Shown here piece after piece: positions 1-11,500 of a stretch of 64,000 nucleotides of DNA. The notes beneath the pieces were generated by a model. It made no database searches and was not told the DNA's origin. It saw only the letters and a list, made by a program, of their open reading frames with translations. Positions within the stretch are counted from its first letter, which is position 1, and the number at the start of each line of letters is the position of its first letter. Made by a program: the position numbers and the translations under genes. This stretch comes from Sweltsa coloradensis (lineage: Eukaryota; Arthropoda; Insecta; Plecoptera; Chloroperlidae), in NCBI GenBank assembly GCA_024449915.1, contig JAMZAV010000362.1:558001-622000 (forward strand). Reading direction: 5' to 3'.

Positions 1-223
1 TCATGGATTTTTTTGTCTCCCGAGCACCAGTGTTGGGGGGGGGAAGCCCCCTTACTGTTTGTGCTGACGGTGTGCCCCAGTATGAATGGTGTGTGAAATA
101 ACCTTGCTGATGATAACAAATGCATGCAGAATTTACTTCTTGCGTGGCTCTACCACAGGTTTGGTTATGTGTTGCGAGTTTTGTTTGTATGTTGTTAGTT
201 GATTTTTAGTGGCCACCATCCGC
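1..223. other. no gene seen
   Basis: I see no coding potential and no clear repeat termini here. A G-run lies near position 40. Confidence 0.5.
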
Positions 224-247
224 CTGATGAGTCCCAGAAGGACGAAA
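224..247 (+). ncRNA. hammerhead ribozyme-like catalytic core (relic or permuted)
   Basis: The sequence reads CTGATGA (224-230), GTCC (231-234), loop CAGAA (235-239), GGAC (240-243) and GAAA (244-247). These are the two invariant hammerhead core strands, CUGAUGA and GAAA, joined by a perfect 4-bp stem II. In animals such motifs are known from Penelope-like retroelements and from short tandem repeats. I could not build convincing stems I and III with a cleavable NUH site from the flanks. It may be a degenerate copy, need a distant partner strand, or be chance. Confidence 0.4.
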
Positions 248-282
248 GGGGTGTTGGATTAAGGTAACAAACAACTATAAAT

Positions 283-425
283 TAGCTGCAGTTGTCATCA
301 GCAGGTGAAAAGTTTTGTCGTCCCCAGCCCTTCAGGCTGGACCTTATGTTCTCTATGCTTTCCCAACCTGTCAACCCTTCTCCAATCTAAACTACACTAG
401 CCAGTTAGCCTTCTCCAAACTAATT
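283..425. repeat. dispersed repeat, inverted copy at 22887-23074
   Basis: The segment with GCAGGTGA, TGTCGTCCCCAGCCCTTCA, CCCAACCTGTC and CCAAACTAATTGTA recurs in reverse complement at 22887-23074, there interrupted by about 50 bases. No coding potential or clear termini were found, so the repeat class is unknown. Confidence 0.6.
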
Positions 426-1692
426 GTAATATCTTCATAAGTTCTTATTTATGATTTTGCTATTCTCTTTGTTAGTTCATTTGAATGTATTTTCGATGAT
501 ATTTTTCTGTCTAGATTGTCTGGTTGCCGCCTACTGGTGGAGCTTGCAACTTGAGTTAGGTGTCCTGTGTCATTGCTGTGATCACTGATCAGTTTTTGAC
601 TTGAACAATTTTTAAAGAATTATATATCGTCGGTGAAGTGGCAATACCGCGTAAGTGACGTTTGAGGCATTGTTGAGGAGACGCAAAAAACGTAACAATT
701 CAGCCTATACTGCCAACAGAAGAACGTCTTCTAATTCTATTCTTCTTCTAAACATGCATTGTTGATAGGATAGTGATTAAGTTTACTATTTTATCTGCAA
801 AGTAACAATGCACAACAATTAAATACATACGCGGTTTACGCCTGCCGTTTTCCGTGAACTTCCGCGGTTTTACGGCCATAAGTTACATGTTAAACGGGTG
901 GCCTAGGCTTGGTAGGCTTCCTTCACGGAAACTTTGCTGCTTGCTGGATTGATATGCATACACATCCACTATTCCATGACTAGCCTTGTCATGCTATATG
1001 TGGGGATACTTGTGAACTTCTAGGCATTGTTTGCATCACTGGCTCTGTAGATAAATTGCATAAAAACGATCGCAAAACATTGGAATTCCCAGCTGTTACT
1101 TCTCATTTTATGAAAATCAATCCATTGATTAAACGTCAACTGTACAGCATTTTCTATCTGGTCCAGGGCAAATAACTAATCTATTATTATTTGTAATAAC
1201 AACTAGGGCCACAAACAAGCCTGTACCTATCAATCCAATTACTAAATCAATCCAGAAGTGGCCTAGGCCCTAGGCCTAAGAGGACAGTAGGCCTAGGCCT
1301 ACCTAGCCTAGGCTTATCCAAGCCCTAACCAATATTTAATTATAAATAGGCCTAACCAGTGATTGTCTTTGTTGAATAGCTTTATACCACAATAAAATAC
1401 AGTATCTAGGCCTACTATTTATTAATGGTTAATTCGGTACAAATAAGAAATGCACTAGGAAATGTTAGTAAGAAAAGAGAAGAATTAGGCCCGTTTGTAT
1501 TTCGTTTTTGTAAGAAGCACTACTCAATTACTGAGTGAAGCCTAGACATTAAATCATTTCACAATATATACATTCACAAATCACATTAACACCAACTGTA
1601 ATTTGGTTTAACGATCTACTAGTACAAGATTTTGAGATCGCTTGTTGTTGCCTCTAACCTAGCACTTTGACAGCTGGGTCATGACTGGATAG

Positions 1693-3695
1693 TAGGGTTG
1701 TGGGAACCTGGATTTTTAATTTCGAACCGAACCTCGAACCTGCATTTATAAGGTTCGCGAACCTCGAACCTCGAACCGAACCTTTTTTTTTAAAGGGGAA
1801 GGGATTCACATGGGCACTGAAGAAAAACTGATCATTGATCCAAATCTAGGCTGAGGAGCCTAGGCCTAGGGCCTAGGTTCCCTGGCTTATCTCGCACAAT
1901 AATAATATTACAAGTATCAAATACAGCGCATTCTTGTCATAAATGTCCAGGGATTCTTCTGATGTAGGCCTATTTTTATTTTTAATCATGTGGGGAAAAC
2001 GTTTTAGGGGTAGGGTAGCCTAGGCCTAGCCTAACCATCTTCAGACGAAAAATCATAATAAGATTGATCAAATTAAGCGGCAATGCAACTTTCATAGCCA
2101 AACCTGAAGACAACACATCAAAATCAACATTAATAATGGAACTGTTAAAAAAACACGCATCTTGGTTAGGTCACCCTAGCCCTAGGGCTAGCCTAGGCCT
2201 AGGCCTAGGTAGGCTTACGGGATACTCTAGGCCTACACTCGGACCGTCATCACTTCCCGATGAAAAATCATTACAAGATCGATGAAATCATAGAGAAATA
2301 ACAATGAAATAAAGCGGCAATGTCACTTTCATAGCCAAACCTGAAGACAAAATCGACATTACCGCAGCCATAGACCGCAGCCTAGGGCTAGGGCCTAGGC
2401 CTAGCTCGGACTGCTTACATTTGGACCGTTACTTTCCGATGAAAACTCATTAGTAGATCGATAAAATTACGCGTCGATGCCATTATAATCTTTTTCGCCT
2501 GAAGAAAATCCACCAGCATCAACAATAAATAACTATTTCTTGCTATCTCAAGTGTCCAGAATATTTACGCGTAAAGAAAAATCCGCCATTTTAAGATTTT
2601 GCAAGTTGCATATGCACTGGACCCTTATTCTGTTTCTATTCGACAGTTCTCACTTGTCGTATTTTGGGTGAGAAGTGACAACTGCGATTCTGTTTGGTTA
2701 TCGATATCGAAACATTGCGATATATCGTTCGAAAAAAGTGACAACTTCTCACTGAAATAATTCTTGGTGAGAAGTCAATACGGCTACGTGATTGGTCGAG
2801 GCCGGCAAAGGACGGGCGTGGATTGGTCCGTGAAAACTCGGATGAAAACTACTACGCGTACTACGCTTTGTGGCCTTAAAAACTCGACAAAACAACAACA
2901 TCATAACAATCAAATTCTGAATAACTAGGGCCTAAGTTCCATTGTAGTTTAAAGGTGGTTTAATCATTTTCTGTGCAAGTATTTTATATAAGCAAAGCAT
3001 ATTCCAGTACATTTACGCGTGATATTCCAGTTTTATGTTGGTAGACGGACACCATAACCTAACTTTATAACCCACATCATGACCCATATGTTTACATGTT
3101 CCGTAATTATTTTCATCGCCTAAATTCTGCTACTTGAATTGTTCTACATATTTAAACCATCATAGTTTACACAATTTCACGAGGATACTACAATTGTATT
3201 CATTTTTTAAAACACAAATCTCGTAAAGATATTCGAAGTGCAAATCCAAACATAACCCCACTTTTTATTTAATAGCGCGCATTTTAAATTCCAACCTCCT
3301 GATTGGCCAAGAGGTCTCACTTCTCGAAAACTCGCACTTCCGGTCGACATCGATCTTTTTCGATTTCGAATTGTAAACAGAATCGCATACATGAGAGGTG
3401 TCACTTTTGGGTGAGATGAGACGTGTCGAAAAAAGTGAAAAGTGAGAGCTGTCGAATCGAAACAGAATAAGGGTCCTGCTTACAGCGCTAATTCGACTTT
3501 CGATTATCGAGCGGCGACCGCGGTAGACTTGTATCGATCGGTCGATGCTGTAGGCGTCGCTCCGGAAGGCGTGGCTTTCCGTAAGCGGGAATTTCAAAGG
3601 TTCGGTTCGAGGTTCGACTTAAAAAATAATTTTCGAGCCGAACCGAACCGGATTTAAGGTTCGGTTCGTCTTTTCGAACGGTTCGCACAACCCTA
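1693..3695. mobile_element. non-autonomous hAT element, 2003 bp, TSD CTGGATAG
   Basis: The element starts TAGGGTTGTGGGAAC and ends GTTCGCACAACCCTA. It is flanked by exact 8-bp duplications CTGGATAG at 1685-1692 and 3696-3703, the hallmark of hAT insertion. Subterminal clusters of GGTTCG/CGAACC lie at both ends (about 1725-1785 and 3597-3685), as expected for transposase-binding repeats. It has no transposase frame and itself hosts another TIR element at about 2619-3477. Confidence 0.88.
2619..3477. mobile_element. TIR element nested inside the hAT element
   Basis: The inverted ends begin GGACCCTTATTCTGTTTC at about 2619 and end with GAAACAGAATAAGGGTCC at about 3476. Further inside, CGACAG and CTCACTT motifs are also inverted. 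No unambiguous target duplication is visible, so the superfamily is open. The short frames inside have no recognisable product. Confidence 0.7.
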
Positions 3696-4002
3696 CTGGA
3701 TAGCATGGCTGGGATGGAAGATACGCGGTATTTCCACAGCCTTCTCAATACGCGGTTTTATTATAAGCTCTTTTAAGCCTTACTATTGGTCCATTTCAAA
3801 CGAATACGAATTTAAACGGCGGCAAATGAATTCACGATGTCGAAACAACAACAAAGTGGATTTGGTCAAAAAAGTCACTTACGCGGTATTGCCACTTCAC
3901 CGACGATATCTGATATAATTATATATTAGAGTCGAGATCTTTTGTACTAAATTGTTATCAAGATTTCAACACAAGAATGTATTATGGTTTGTTTAACCGT
4001 TA

Positions 4003-4775
4003 GGTCATAATGCACCACTCTAACCTATGGGAGGGGGGCGGAGGGGCCCAGCCACGGGTGAGGAGAGGAAAGGGGGTTCTCACGTCGCGGTCGTCATTGT
4101 CTTCGTTTGATTGGATATTGCTTAACGTCTCATATTTATGCAACTTGGCTAATCGAGACGAAGGGAGGGACATTCCAGGGATGACGCGGGGGGACAAGGG
4201 GTGGACAGGCCTGTGCTGGTCAGAACCAGCCACAAGCGTATGGGGAGGGCAGAGGTTCCCCCACGTCGTGGTCGTCTCCGTCTGTGTCATCCGTCCGTGT
4301 TGTCATTGTCGTCGCCGTCGGGGAGGTAGTCAAAGGGAAGGGGAAAATTCCCCGACGACGACCCGACGTCTTCGTCATCGTTCGTGGTGTCATTGTCGTC
4401 ATCGTCGTCGAGGGTCGTCAAGGGAAGGAGGCAAGGTCCCCGACGACGATTGCCAGAGCTCGCCTCTAGATTCGGGGAGTAAAATACTACACTTCATACT
4501 ACCGTATTGTCCTGAATATAAGCCTACCCATTTTTCATTATTTTAAGTCTCAAAGTACCTTGCCAGCTAATATTTGCATATGCTTTTGCATAAGTTTTTT
4601 AATATTTCAACAAGAAAAGTTAGGGGGTCGGCTTATATTCAGGGTCGGCCTATATTCGGCACAATACGGTAGCTGATGTTTGTGAGGTGGACTTTTTCTC
4701 TTGAATCGCCTTTTACGATTTGCAGAGCCATGCTCTGGGCTAATTCTACCCCGGGCCCAGACGGGGTCATAAGAA
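4003..4775. repeat. dispersed repeat, inverted second copy at 51888-52257
   Basis: GTTAGGTCATAATGCACCAC at the left, a GTCGTCGGGGAC block, and GAGCCATGCTCTGGGC at the right all recur in reverse complement at 51888-52257. The left copy contains a 168-bp insertion (4502-4669) that the other copy lacks. The middle is rich in GTCGTC trinucleotides that create long spurious frames on both strands. No protein is supported. Confidence 0.75.
4502..4669. mobile_element. 168-bp Tc1/mariner-type MITE, TSD TA
   Basis: The ends read CCGTATTGTCCTGAATATAA and, inverted, GGCACAATACGG. The flanks are TA at 4500-4501 and 4670-4671. The paralogous repeat near 51975 lacks the insert and reads continuously through a single TA, which supports a TA-duplicating insertion. 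Confidence 0.8.
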
Positions 4776-4899
4776 TGTAGATTCATGTTCTGTGGTTTCT
4801 TCCGCAAAAGTTTGATTACTACCTGATTTGCTGTACCTGATTTTTGGCTAACCTCATATTCGTTTGAGTGGGATCGTCTTATAAATCGTCTTATAAATC

Positions 4900-5178
4900 A
4901 TTTTTTCTTTTTGTTTTTCTTTTTTAATGATTTTTTTTCGTTATTTTCTTTTCTTTTCCTTTTCTTTCCTTTTTTCCCCCCCCACTTTTTTATATTTGAT
5001 TGATTAATTAATTGCAATTAATAACCTTTTAATTTGTTACCAAAATTGTTGTGTTGCATTGTTATTGTAATATTACTATTTGAAATATGTTCATTGTTGT
5101 GTCTGCATCTATGTATAGATTTATTTAGATGTCCTCCTTTGTAGGCTAAATCTGTTTTGATAACTGAATAGGATAGAC

Positions 5179-5223
<45 letters not shown>

Positions 5224-5226
5224 ATA
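4900..5226 (+). mobile_element. LINE 3' tail with (TAAA)n microsatellite
   Basis: A T-rich non-coding stretch ends in GATAGACGTTAAATAAATAA and about ten TAAA units (5180-5226). A short tandem repeat tail after a 3' UTR of this composition is typical of CR1/L2-type LINEs. No reverse transcriptase coding remains next to it. The class call is inference; the microsatellite is directly visible. Confidence 0.45.
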
Positions 5227-5452
5227 CTATGTTTACTCCCAACGTTTCGGAAACCTAGGTTTCCATTTTCAAGGGATGGGTAAAAAAAAATTCAATAAAA
5301 CAACACCATTATAAAAATAAACAAATACGTAGAAACAAAAATCATACTACCTTGCAAACATAGAAAATTACAAAGATTCAATTGCAGTGACCCACAGCAT
5401 ACTTCAGCATTGTGCTAAAACTAAAACCAAATCACAAAAAGCCTATACGTAC

Positions 5453-5573
5453 GATTCAGAGAAAGCTTCAAAAAAGGTAACTGGGGCATCTTGATGGCAC
5501 CTTTGAAGAACTTCATCTCGCGCTGTAATACCATGGTGGTCTTTATCACATGTAGAATCATCTTCATCCAATT
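5453..5573 (-). CDS. haspin-like gene, exon 5 (pre-kinase motif)
   Basis: This 121-nt exon lies between acceptor ATTTCAG|AATTGG and donor GAATC|GTACGT. It encodes LDEDDSTCDKDHHGITARDE, then VLQRCHQDAPVTFFEAFSES. The spacing C-x-Q-x-x-P-V-x-F is that seen immediately N-terminal to the haspin kinase domain. Exit phase 2; the next exon was not found in 1-5452. Confidence 0.7.
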
Positions 5574-8500
5574 CTGAAATAAATCAAAATGGGTGTCAAT
5601 ATTATAGCCTCCTGAATTACTGAAAGTTGTTGTAGCAGATGTTTGTTCACTGAAAAAGTGTCAAGTGTAACTTGACTCTTTATGTACAATTTACTGTCCA
5701 CCCAAAGAGGTTTTTTGTTAATTTTTTGCCTCATAAAGCCAACATACAGGCCATGTTTTTAATCACTATCCCTATACAGTAACTATGCCAGAGGCCTACA
5801 TTATATTAATTTTATTAATATTTAATACAATCCAGAAATTAAAAAATCCATCCCGATCGGGGTTCGAACCCGAGTCTCCCACTTTCCGGGTGGACGCCTT
5901 AACCAACTAGACCACCGAGACGGTAACTATTTAACTTCTGTATTGTCGTTACATTATAGAACTTGAATGGATGGAACAATAAAGCATCGAAAAACTGTTG
6001 CTGTTGAATTGACCAAACAAACATATTTATAATGTCATTACCTTACGCAGGTATGAGCGAGGGTATATTTCTCGATTTGGATAGTCGGGAAACACTCCCG
6101 TAGGTGGAATAATTAATATTTAATGCAGGGCTGCCGTTTTAACGGATTCTATCCGTTTTTACGGATATTAAGGGTGCAAAACGGATAAACAGATTTTTAG
6201 TCTTATTTACGGATATTTTGTTAATTACGTTTTCTATGCTTATTTTCGTATATTTGAATCTGCGTGGGCTAATTTCAATTGTAAACATTGAAGGCGGGGC
6301 GATAATCGATTCGACTTTCGATAGGGGGCGGAGCATGGGCGGAGCCGTGTCCCAGATGTAGTAGGAACTGCTTCCATTGAGAAACAGCCAATCAGACTGC
6401 ACAGTTGCTTTTGGATGGCTTTTGGGGAGGATGAAAGTTAAATGAACAGCCAAGAGCCTACAAAATTGTTTCTTTCGTTTTTGTTTATAAAGTTTGGATT
6501 ATGTGATATTAAAAGTGAAAAATAGAATTAGTATATGATTAAAATGTTATTATCAAGTTCTGCAATGTTATTATAGAACACAACACATGGGCCTAGGCTA
6601 GGCCTAGGTCAAAATTGTGATGCAACATTCATAGGGCCTAGCTAGGCCTAGAATTTTTTAACCAGGTCAGAAAATATTATTTTAATGTTTAAAATGGATT
6701 TTCTGTAAATAAATAACATTTTAAATTTTTATGCAATCTTAATTAAAGCAACCACGGGCGTTTCTGGCTCCTTTCTTCTCGTCTGTGCATGGGCCTAGGC
6801 CCTTGGCAACTTTTAGGTTAAGATGGTAACAAAATATAAACATCACATTTATCCATTTTCATAGTTTGATCAATGAAATCAACGTTTTTAGACTTTTCAC
6901 GGATATTTGCGGATATTTAACGTCCTCATACAGGATTTGAAAAAAATATCAGTGGCAGCCCTGATTTAATACAATCCAGAAATTAAAAATCCATCCCGAT
7001 CGGGGTCCGAACCCGAGTCTCCCACTTTCCGGGTGGACGCCTTAACCAACTAGACCACCGAGACGGTAACTATTTAACTTCTGTATTGTCGTTACATTAT
7101 AGAACTTGAATGGATGGAACAATAAAGCATCGAAAAACTGTTGCTGTTGAATTGACCAAACAAACATATTTATAATGTCATTACCTTACGCAGGTATGAG
7201 CGAGGGTATATTTCTCGATTTGGATCGTCAGATTTGGATAGTCTACAACGTTCATATTATACATGGACATTAAAGTTATGGTGATGTAGTACCTTTTGAA
7301 GTTGAAAAAGTTAGTCAGAATCCATAGAAATAAAGCTTTTAAAGGGGTATTTAACCGCAAAACTCAAAAAATATATTTCATTCAGGCTAACTAGTAATGA
7401 ATTTAGCAATTAACAGAAAAATTATTGGGGCTACCATGACCTCCCAAAAAATTGTCAAATATGACATTTTTCGAGCTAGGTCCCATCGGCAAAAATCTCC
7501 CATAAGAAATAACATGGGGACGATCTTTATGCCCCGTGACCTTGGGGGATTTTGATCCAAAAAAATATTGGCCATTATTGACGTACTCAACAGCCTTTTC
7601 TGTAAATTCTCTATACTTTGTTTTGTAATTTGGGCAAGTAGTTCGGTCAAAATATGCTGATCACCAAGATGGGGTGTGATTTTGGAATGCATATTTTTGC
7701 GTGTTTGAGGGTATATTTTGGCACAGTTTCAAGACACAAAGTAAAAAATGGGCATTTTAGATTGGTACTATGCACTAGTATCTATGTGGACCAAAAAAGA
7801 AGCAGGTTAAAGCCAATTTAAGAAATTTCCCAAAACACAAATTTTCGCAAATTTCTGGATTTAAAAAATTGAAAAGTTCGTGTTAAATCACAGTTACAAG
7901 ATATAATTTTTTAAACTGTCATTTTAGTGTAGTATTGTGCTATAGATCATGTGGTAAAAAATAATTTTTTGACTTAATAGCCCCTTTAATAGAAGTTTTT
8001 TACAGTAAATACAATACCAATTGACAAGAAACAATAGAAACTTAACAATCACCTACAATGCGTAGGCAACAAAACAAAGCACTTGCAAAAGTAAAGATAT
8101 CCCACGCAAACTAAAAACTTTAAAAAGCTCATCCATCAACGCGGCGGAACTTTAGCGTTTTCCTAGTATAGAATCATTTTACTTTTTTTTTCTTTCTTGT
8201 GCAAAGTTGGCCTCTTTAGCCATTCTTCTGTATGAACTTAAAACTTGTAAGGAGGATCCAACTTGGGGACGTAGCCGGAGCATTCCAAACGGAGGAGCAG
8301 GGGAAGACCCCCCCCTTTTGACCTTGAATCTTGGTAGGTGTCCTGGTGTTTTAATACTTATGTATTTTTATACCTTTGTTTTTGTATTTTATTTCTATTG
8401 TGTTGTCAAAATTTGGAGCGTAGTTTCCTAACCATTACATTTGGCGCGCAACGTGTCAGCGTCGTTTTAATAATAGGGAGCGTAGCTAGGGAGAAGTTTC

Positions 8501-11500
8501 CTAACCATTACACCTACAAACCAACAAATGATTTTAGAAAAAATGTTCTTCACATGTTTTCCTTTTTTTAAAAAAAAAAAAAATTGCTGCACTGTGGTAA
8601 CACTACACCAATACAATATTATTTCACTGACATACTAGCACAAAGTATGTTAACTTCCCAGGTTACTTTCCAACTTGTTGGGAATCCTGCAAGGGCAAAC
8701 AAGGACTTCATATAACAGTCAATAAGTGTACGTGTTGATATACTGCATTACAATTACTTACCTCTAGACAATATTAGTGCCTCACTTTGAAGCGTCGCGA
8801 TACCATGTAGACCTCTAAACCCGAGAGACTCCTTCTTGGGTTGAGCCAGCAGCTTGCCTGGGATTACGCAATGCGATTGCCGGGATTTCCTATAAGGAAT
8901 GCCACTATACATCGAAGATCTCCGGAAAGAAAGATGGGCGGTGCACCGTCTCGTCATGCTGCTAATACGCCGATCCCCACCATACTGCGAAGGAGACTTT
9001 ATACGTTTAAAGCAAGAACCTATAACAAAAAGACCAGTGTAGTTTTATTCACATTGCAGAGCACTTAGATTACAGACATTATGCATTTAGAGGATTAACA
9101 TATCAATATTATAGCCCATGTAGGTTTAATAGGGAATTTGCATAAGTTCCCATTGGTAAATGTATGTGCAATATGTAGATATTCGTCTAAAAATGTTATA
9201 ATCTTTTATTAAATTCAAATTTAAATTTTTTTAAAATTAACCGTTCAATATCTATTGAGGGTCAAAGTTTGACATTATAAATTTTCCGCACATTTGTTTT
9301 CAACGGCTGCCTACATCACCGGCCCTCATGACGAACACGGCCATCTAGATAAGAGGCAAAATTCCCTCCTTTTACCATAGTCTATGGTTCATACAACAAT
9401 GGCCAACTATAAACAACAGTTGATGTCCTTTTCCAAGTATTATAATCAACATTGTGTTTTTATTTATTTATTTGTATTTATTTATTATAAGAAGGAAAGA
9501 GAAAGAAACGCGATGGTGGAACGAGAAGGTACGAGATGCAGTTCAAGAGAAGAAACTAGCTTGGAAAAAGAATGAAAATTGCAAGTCTGCAGAAAATGAG
9601 TACGAGTATCGTAGGCGAAAAACAGACGTGAAACAAATTGTGAGGGAGGAGAAAGACAAAGCAATGGAAGAGTTTGCTGGTAAATTAGAAGATGACTTTC
9701 AGGGAAATAAGAAAATTATATATGGACTAGTTACGACAAAAAGACAAGAAAGGGAGGAACAGAAGCTCATGGTATATGAGAATGGACAAGTAACAAATAA
9801 CTCACAGGAAATACAAGAAATGTGGAGGAAATATTTCAAAGATCTGCTAAATGTACAAGTTAGTGGAAATTTAAACGCAGAGAACGAGGAAGAGGCAAGT
9901 GGAGAAGATAAAGAAGATGAGGTAAGGGAACAAGAGGTGGCACGGGCATTAGGAGCCATGAAGAATGGTAGAGCTCTGGGAGTGGATGACATTTCTGTGG
10001 AAATGATCAAAGCATCAGGAGGGGGAGTAATAAGTGCTGCGTGGAAACAAAGAAGGTACCTGAAGATTGGAAAAGACTGTATAATTGTACCGTTGTTTAA
10101 GAAAGGTGACCGGAAGAAATGTGAAAATTACAGAGGGGTGACATTAATGTGTCAGTGTGCAAAGGTTTATGAGAAAGTTATAGAACTAAGACTGAAGGAG
10201 GTATATGACACAGAGCTAAGAGAAGAACAAGATGGGTTCAGAAGTGGACGTTCTACTATTGATTGATCCAATATTTGCTATAAGAATGGAGAGAATGGAG
10301 GAGAGATGGCAAAATGGGAAAGAAATGCACATTGTGTTCTTGGATCTGGAGAAGGCATACAATCGTCTGCCTAGAGAGAAAGTATGGGAGTGTCTAGAGA
10401 TAAAAGAAGTGGGAAGAGGTTTAATAGACAGGATACAAAGTACATATCAAAGGAGTGAAAGTTGTGTACAGACAGATATGGGTAGGTCAGAATTGGTTCC
10501 AAGTAAATGAGAAGAGGGCTTGCAACAAGGTAGTGTGTTATCTCCAACACTCTAAGTTACTGTTGTAATGGACAAAATTATAAGAAAAGTGGAACCAAAT
10601 ACAGATGGAAGGGACAGAAGAACATTAGTGTTTGCGGACAATGTGTTGATTTGGGGTGAGAGTGCCAGAGAAGTGCAGGAGAAAGTGGACAGATGGAATG
10701 AAGTTACAGAGTTTGGTCTGAAAATCAATCAGAAAAAGAGTGAATGTTTGCGTATGCAAAAGAAGACAAAGGGCAGGCCTAGAGTCCGGGAAAATATTGT
10801 ACTCAGTGGAGAAGTCTTAGAAGAGAAAGAAGAATTTAAATATTTGGGAAGTATATTGACAAATGATAAAAAAGTGGGTAGGGAAGTATCATCAAGAGTG
10901 CAAAAAGCAGAAGGGTTTTACCAATTGGTGAGAAAGATACTATGGAATGAGTTGTTCCCACAAAAATGTAAAATTTTGTTGTACTTGAAGGCATATTTTG
11001 TACCTATTCTAACATATGGGGCAGTAACATGGGCAGTGGGAACAAAGGAAGAGTCAGTTGGAAGCAGCAGAAATGTAGTTTTTAAGAAATGTCAAGGGAG
11101 TTACAAAGATGGACAAGATAAGAAGTAATGTAATCAGAAAAGAACTGGGACTGGAGAGATTAGGGTGACCAGACGTCCCGAAAAATGCGGGACAGTCCCG
11201 AATTTGACGCAATTGTCCCGCGTCCCGAAATATTTCATTTCGGGACGCCTTTTGTCCCGAAATTGGTAAATTCACAATTTTATTTTATTTGCTTAAAAAA
11301 AAATTAGAAAATTAGAAATTTCAACCCAGAAAATAAAAACAAAAAAGCAAAGAAATCTAAGAAGCGGCTTTGTAAATTTAAGGATTGTAGGCTCACTACC
11401 TACAAATGGATTTGTAGGTGGTACGATTTCCCCCACAAAGCAAATTGGAGTGTTTTTTTGACTACACAAAAGACAGTATTTCAGTATTAAATCCAGATCG

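Larger units (their letters stand above)
627..3907. mobile_element. outer TIR DNA transposon (non-autonomous), carrying a nested hAT
   Basis: Perfect inverted repeats of over 30 bp close this element: CGTCGGTGAAGTGGCAATAC running right from about 629, and its reverse complement ending about 3905. The termini lie in AT-rich flanks (TATAT / ATAT), so the exact target duplication is ambiguous. There is no transposase frame. The interior has extra copies of a TACGCGGTTT motif (about 828, 3723, 3751). Without the nested element at 1693-3695 it would be about 1.3 kb. Confidence 0.75.
5574..8761 (-). other. haspin-like gene intron 4, transposon-filled
   Basis: This intron contains two SINE copies, the 838-bp hAT element between them, a Helentron-like 3' fragment and its TTAA-flanked insert, listed separately. 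The remainder (about 8170-8760) has no gene signal; an A-run lies near 8570. Confidence 0.6.

Noticed and set aside
4010..4546. 178-codon open frame on the plus strand
   Set aside because: It is made of GTC/GTCGTC repeats in a dispersed non-coding repeat and runs into a MITE; the inverted copy at 51.9 kb does not keep it.
1..5452. Kinase-domain exon of the haspin-like gene
   Set aside because: I looked on the minus strand for a glycine-loop (GEGxFGE) exon in phase and found none; it must lie further left.
5850..5921. Working tRNA gene on the minus strand (and at 6993-7064)
   Set aside because: It has A and B boxes, but C at position 33, a wobble-rich acceptor stem, a SINE tail and a near-identical second copy. 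It is a SINE head.
9699..10010. 103-codon frame on the minus strand
   Set aside because: Antisense shadow of the LINE reverse transcriptase frame.
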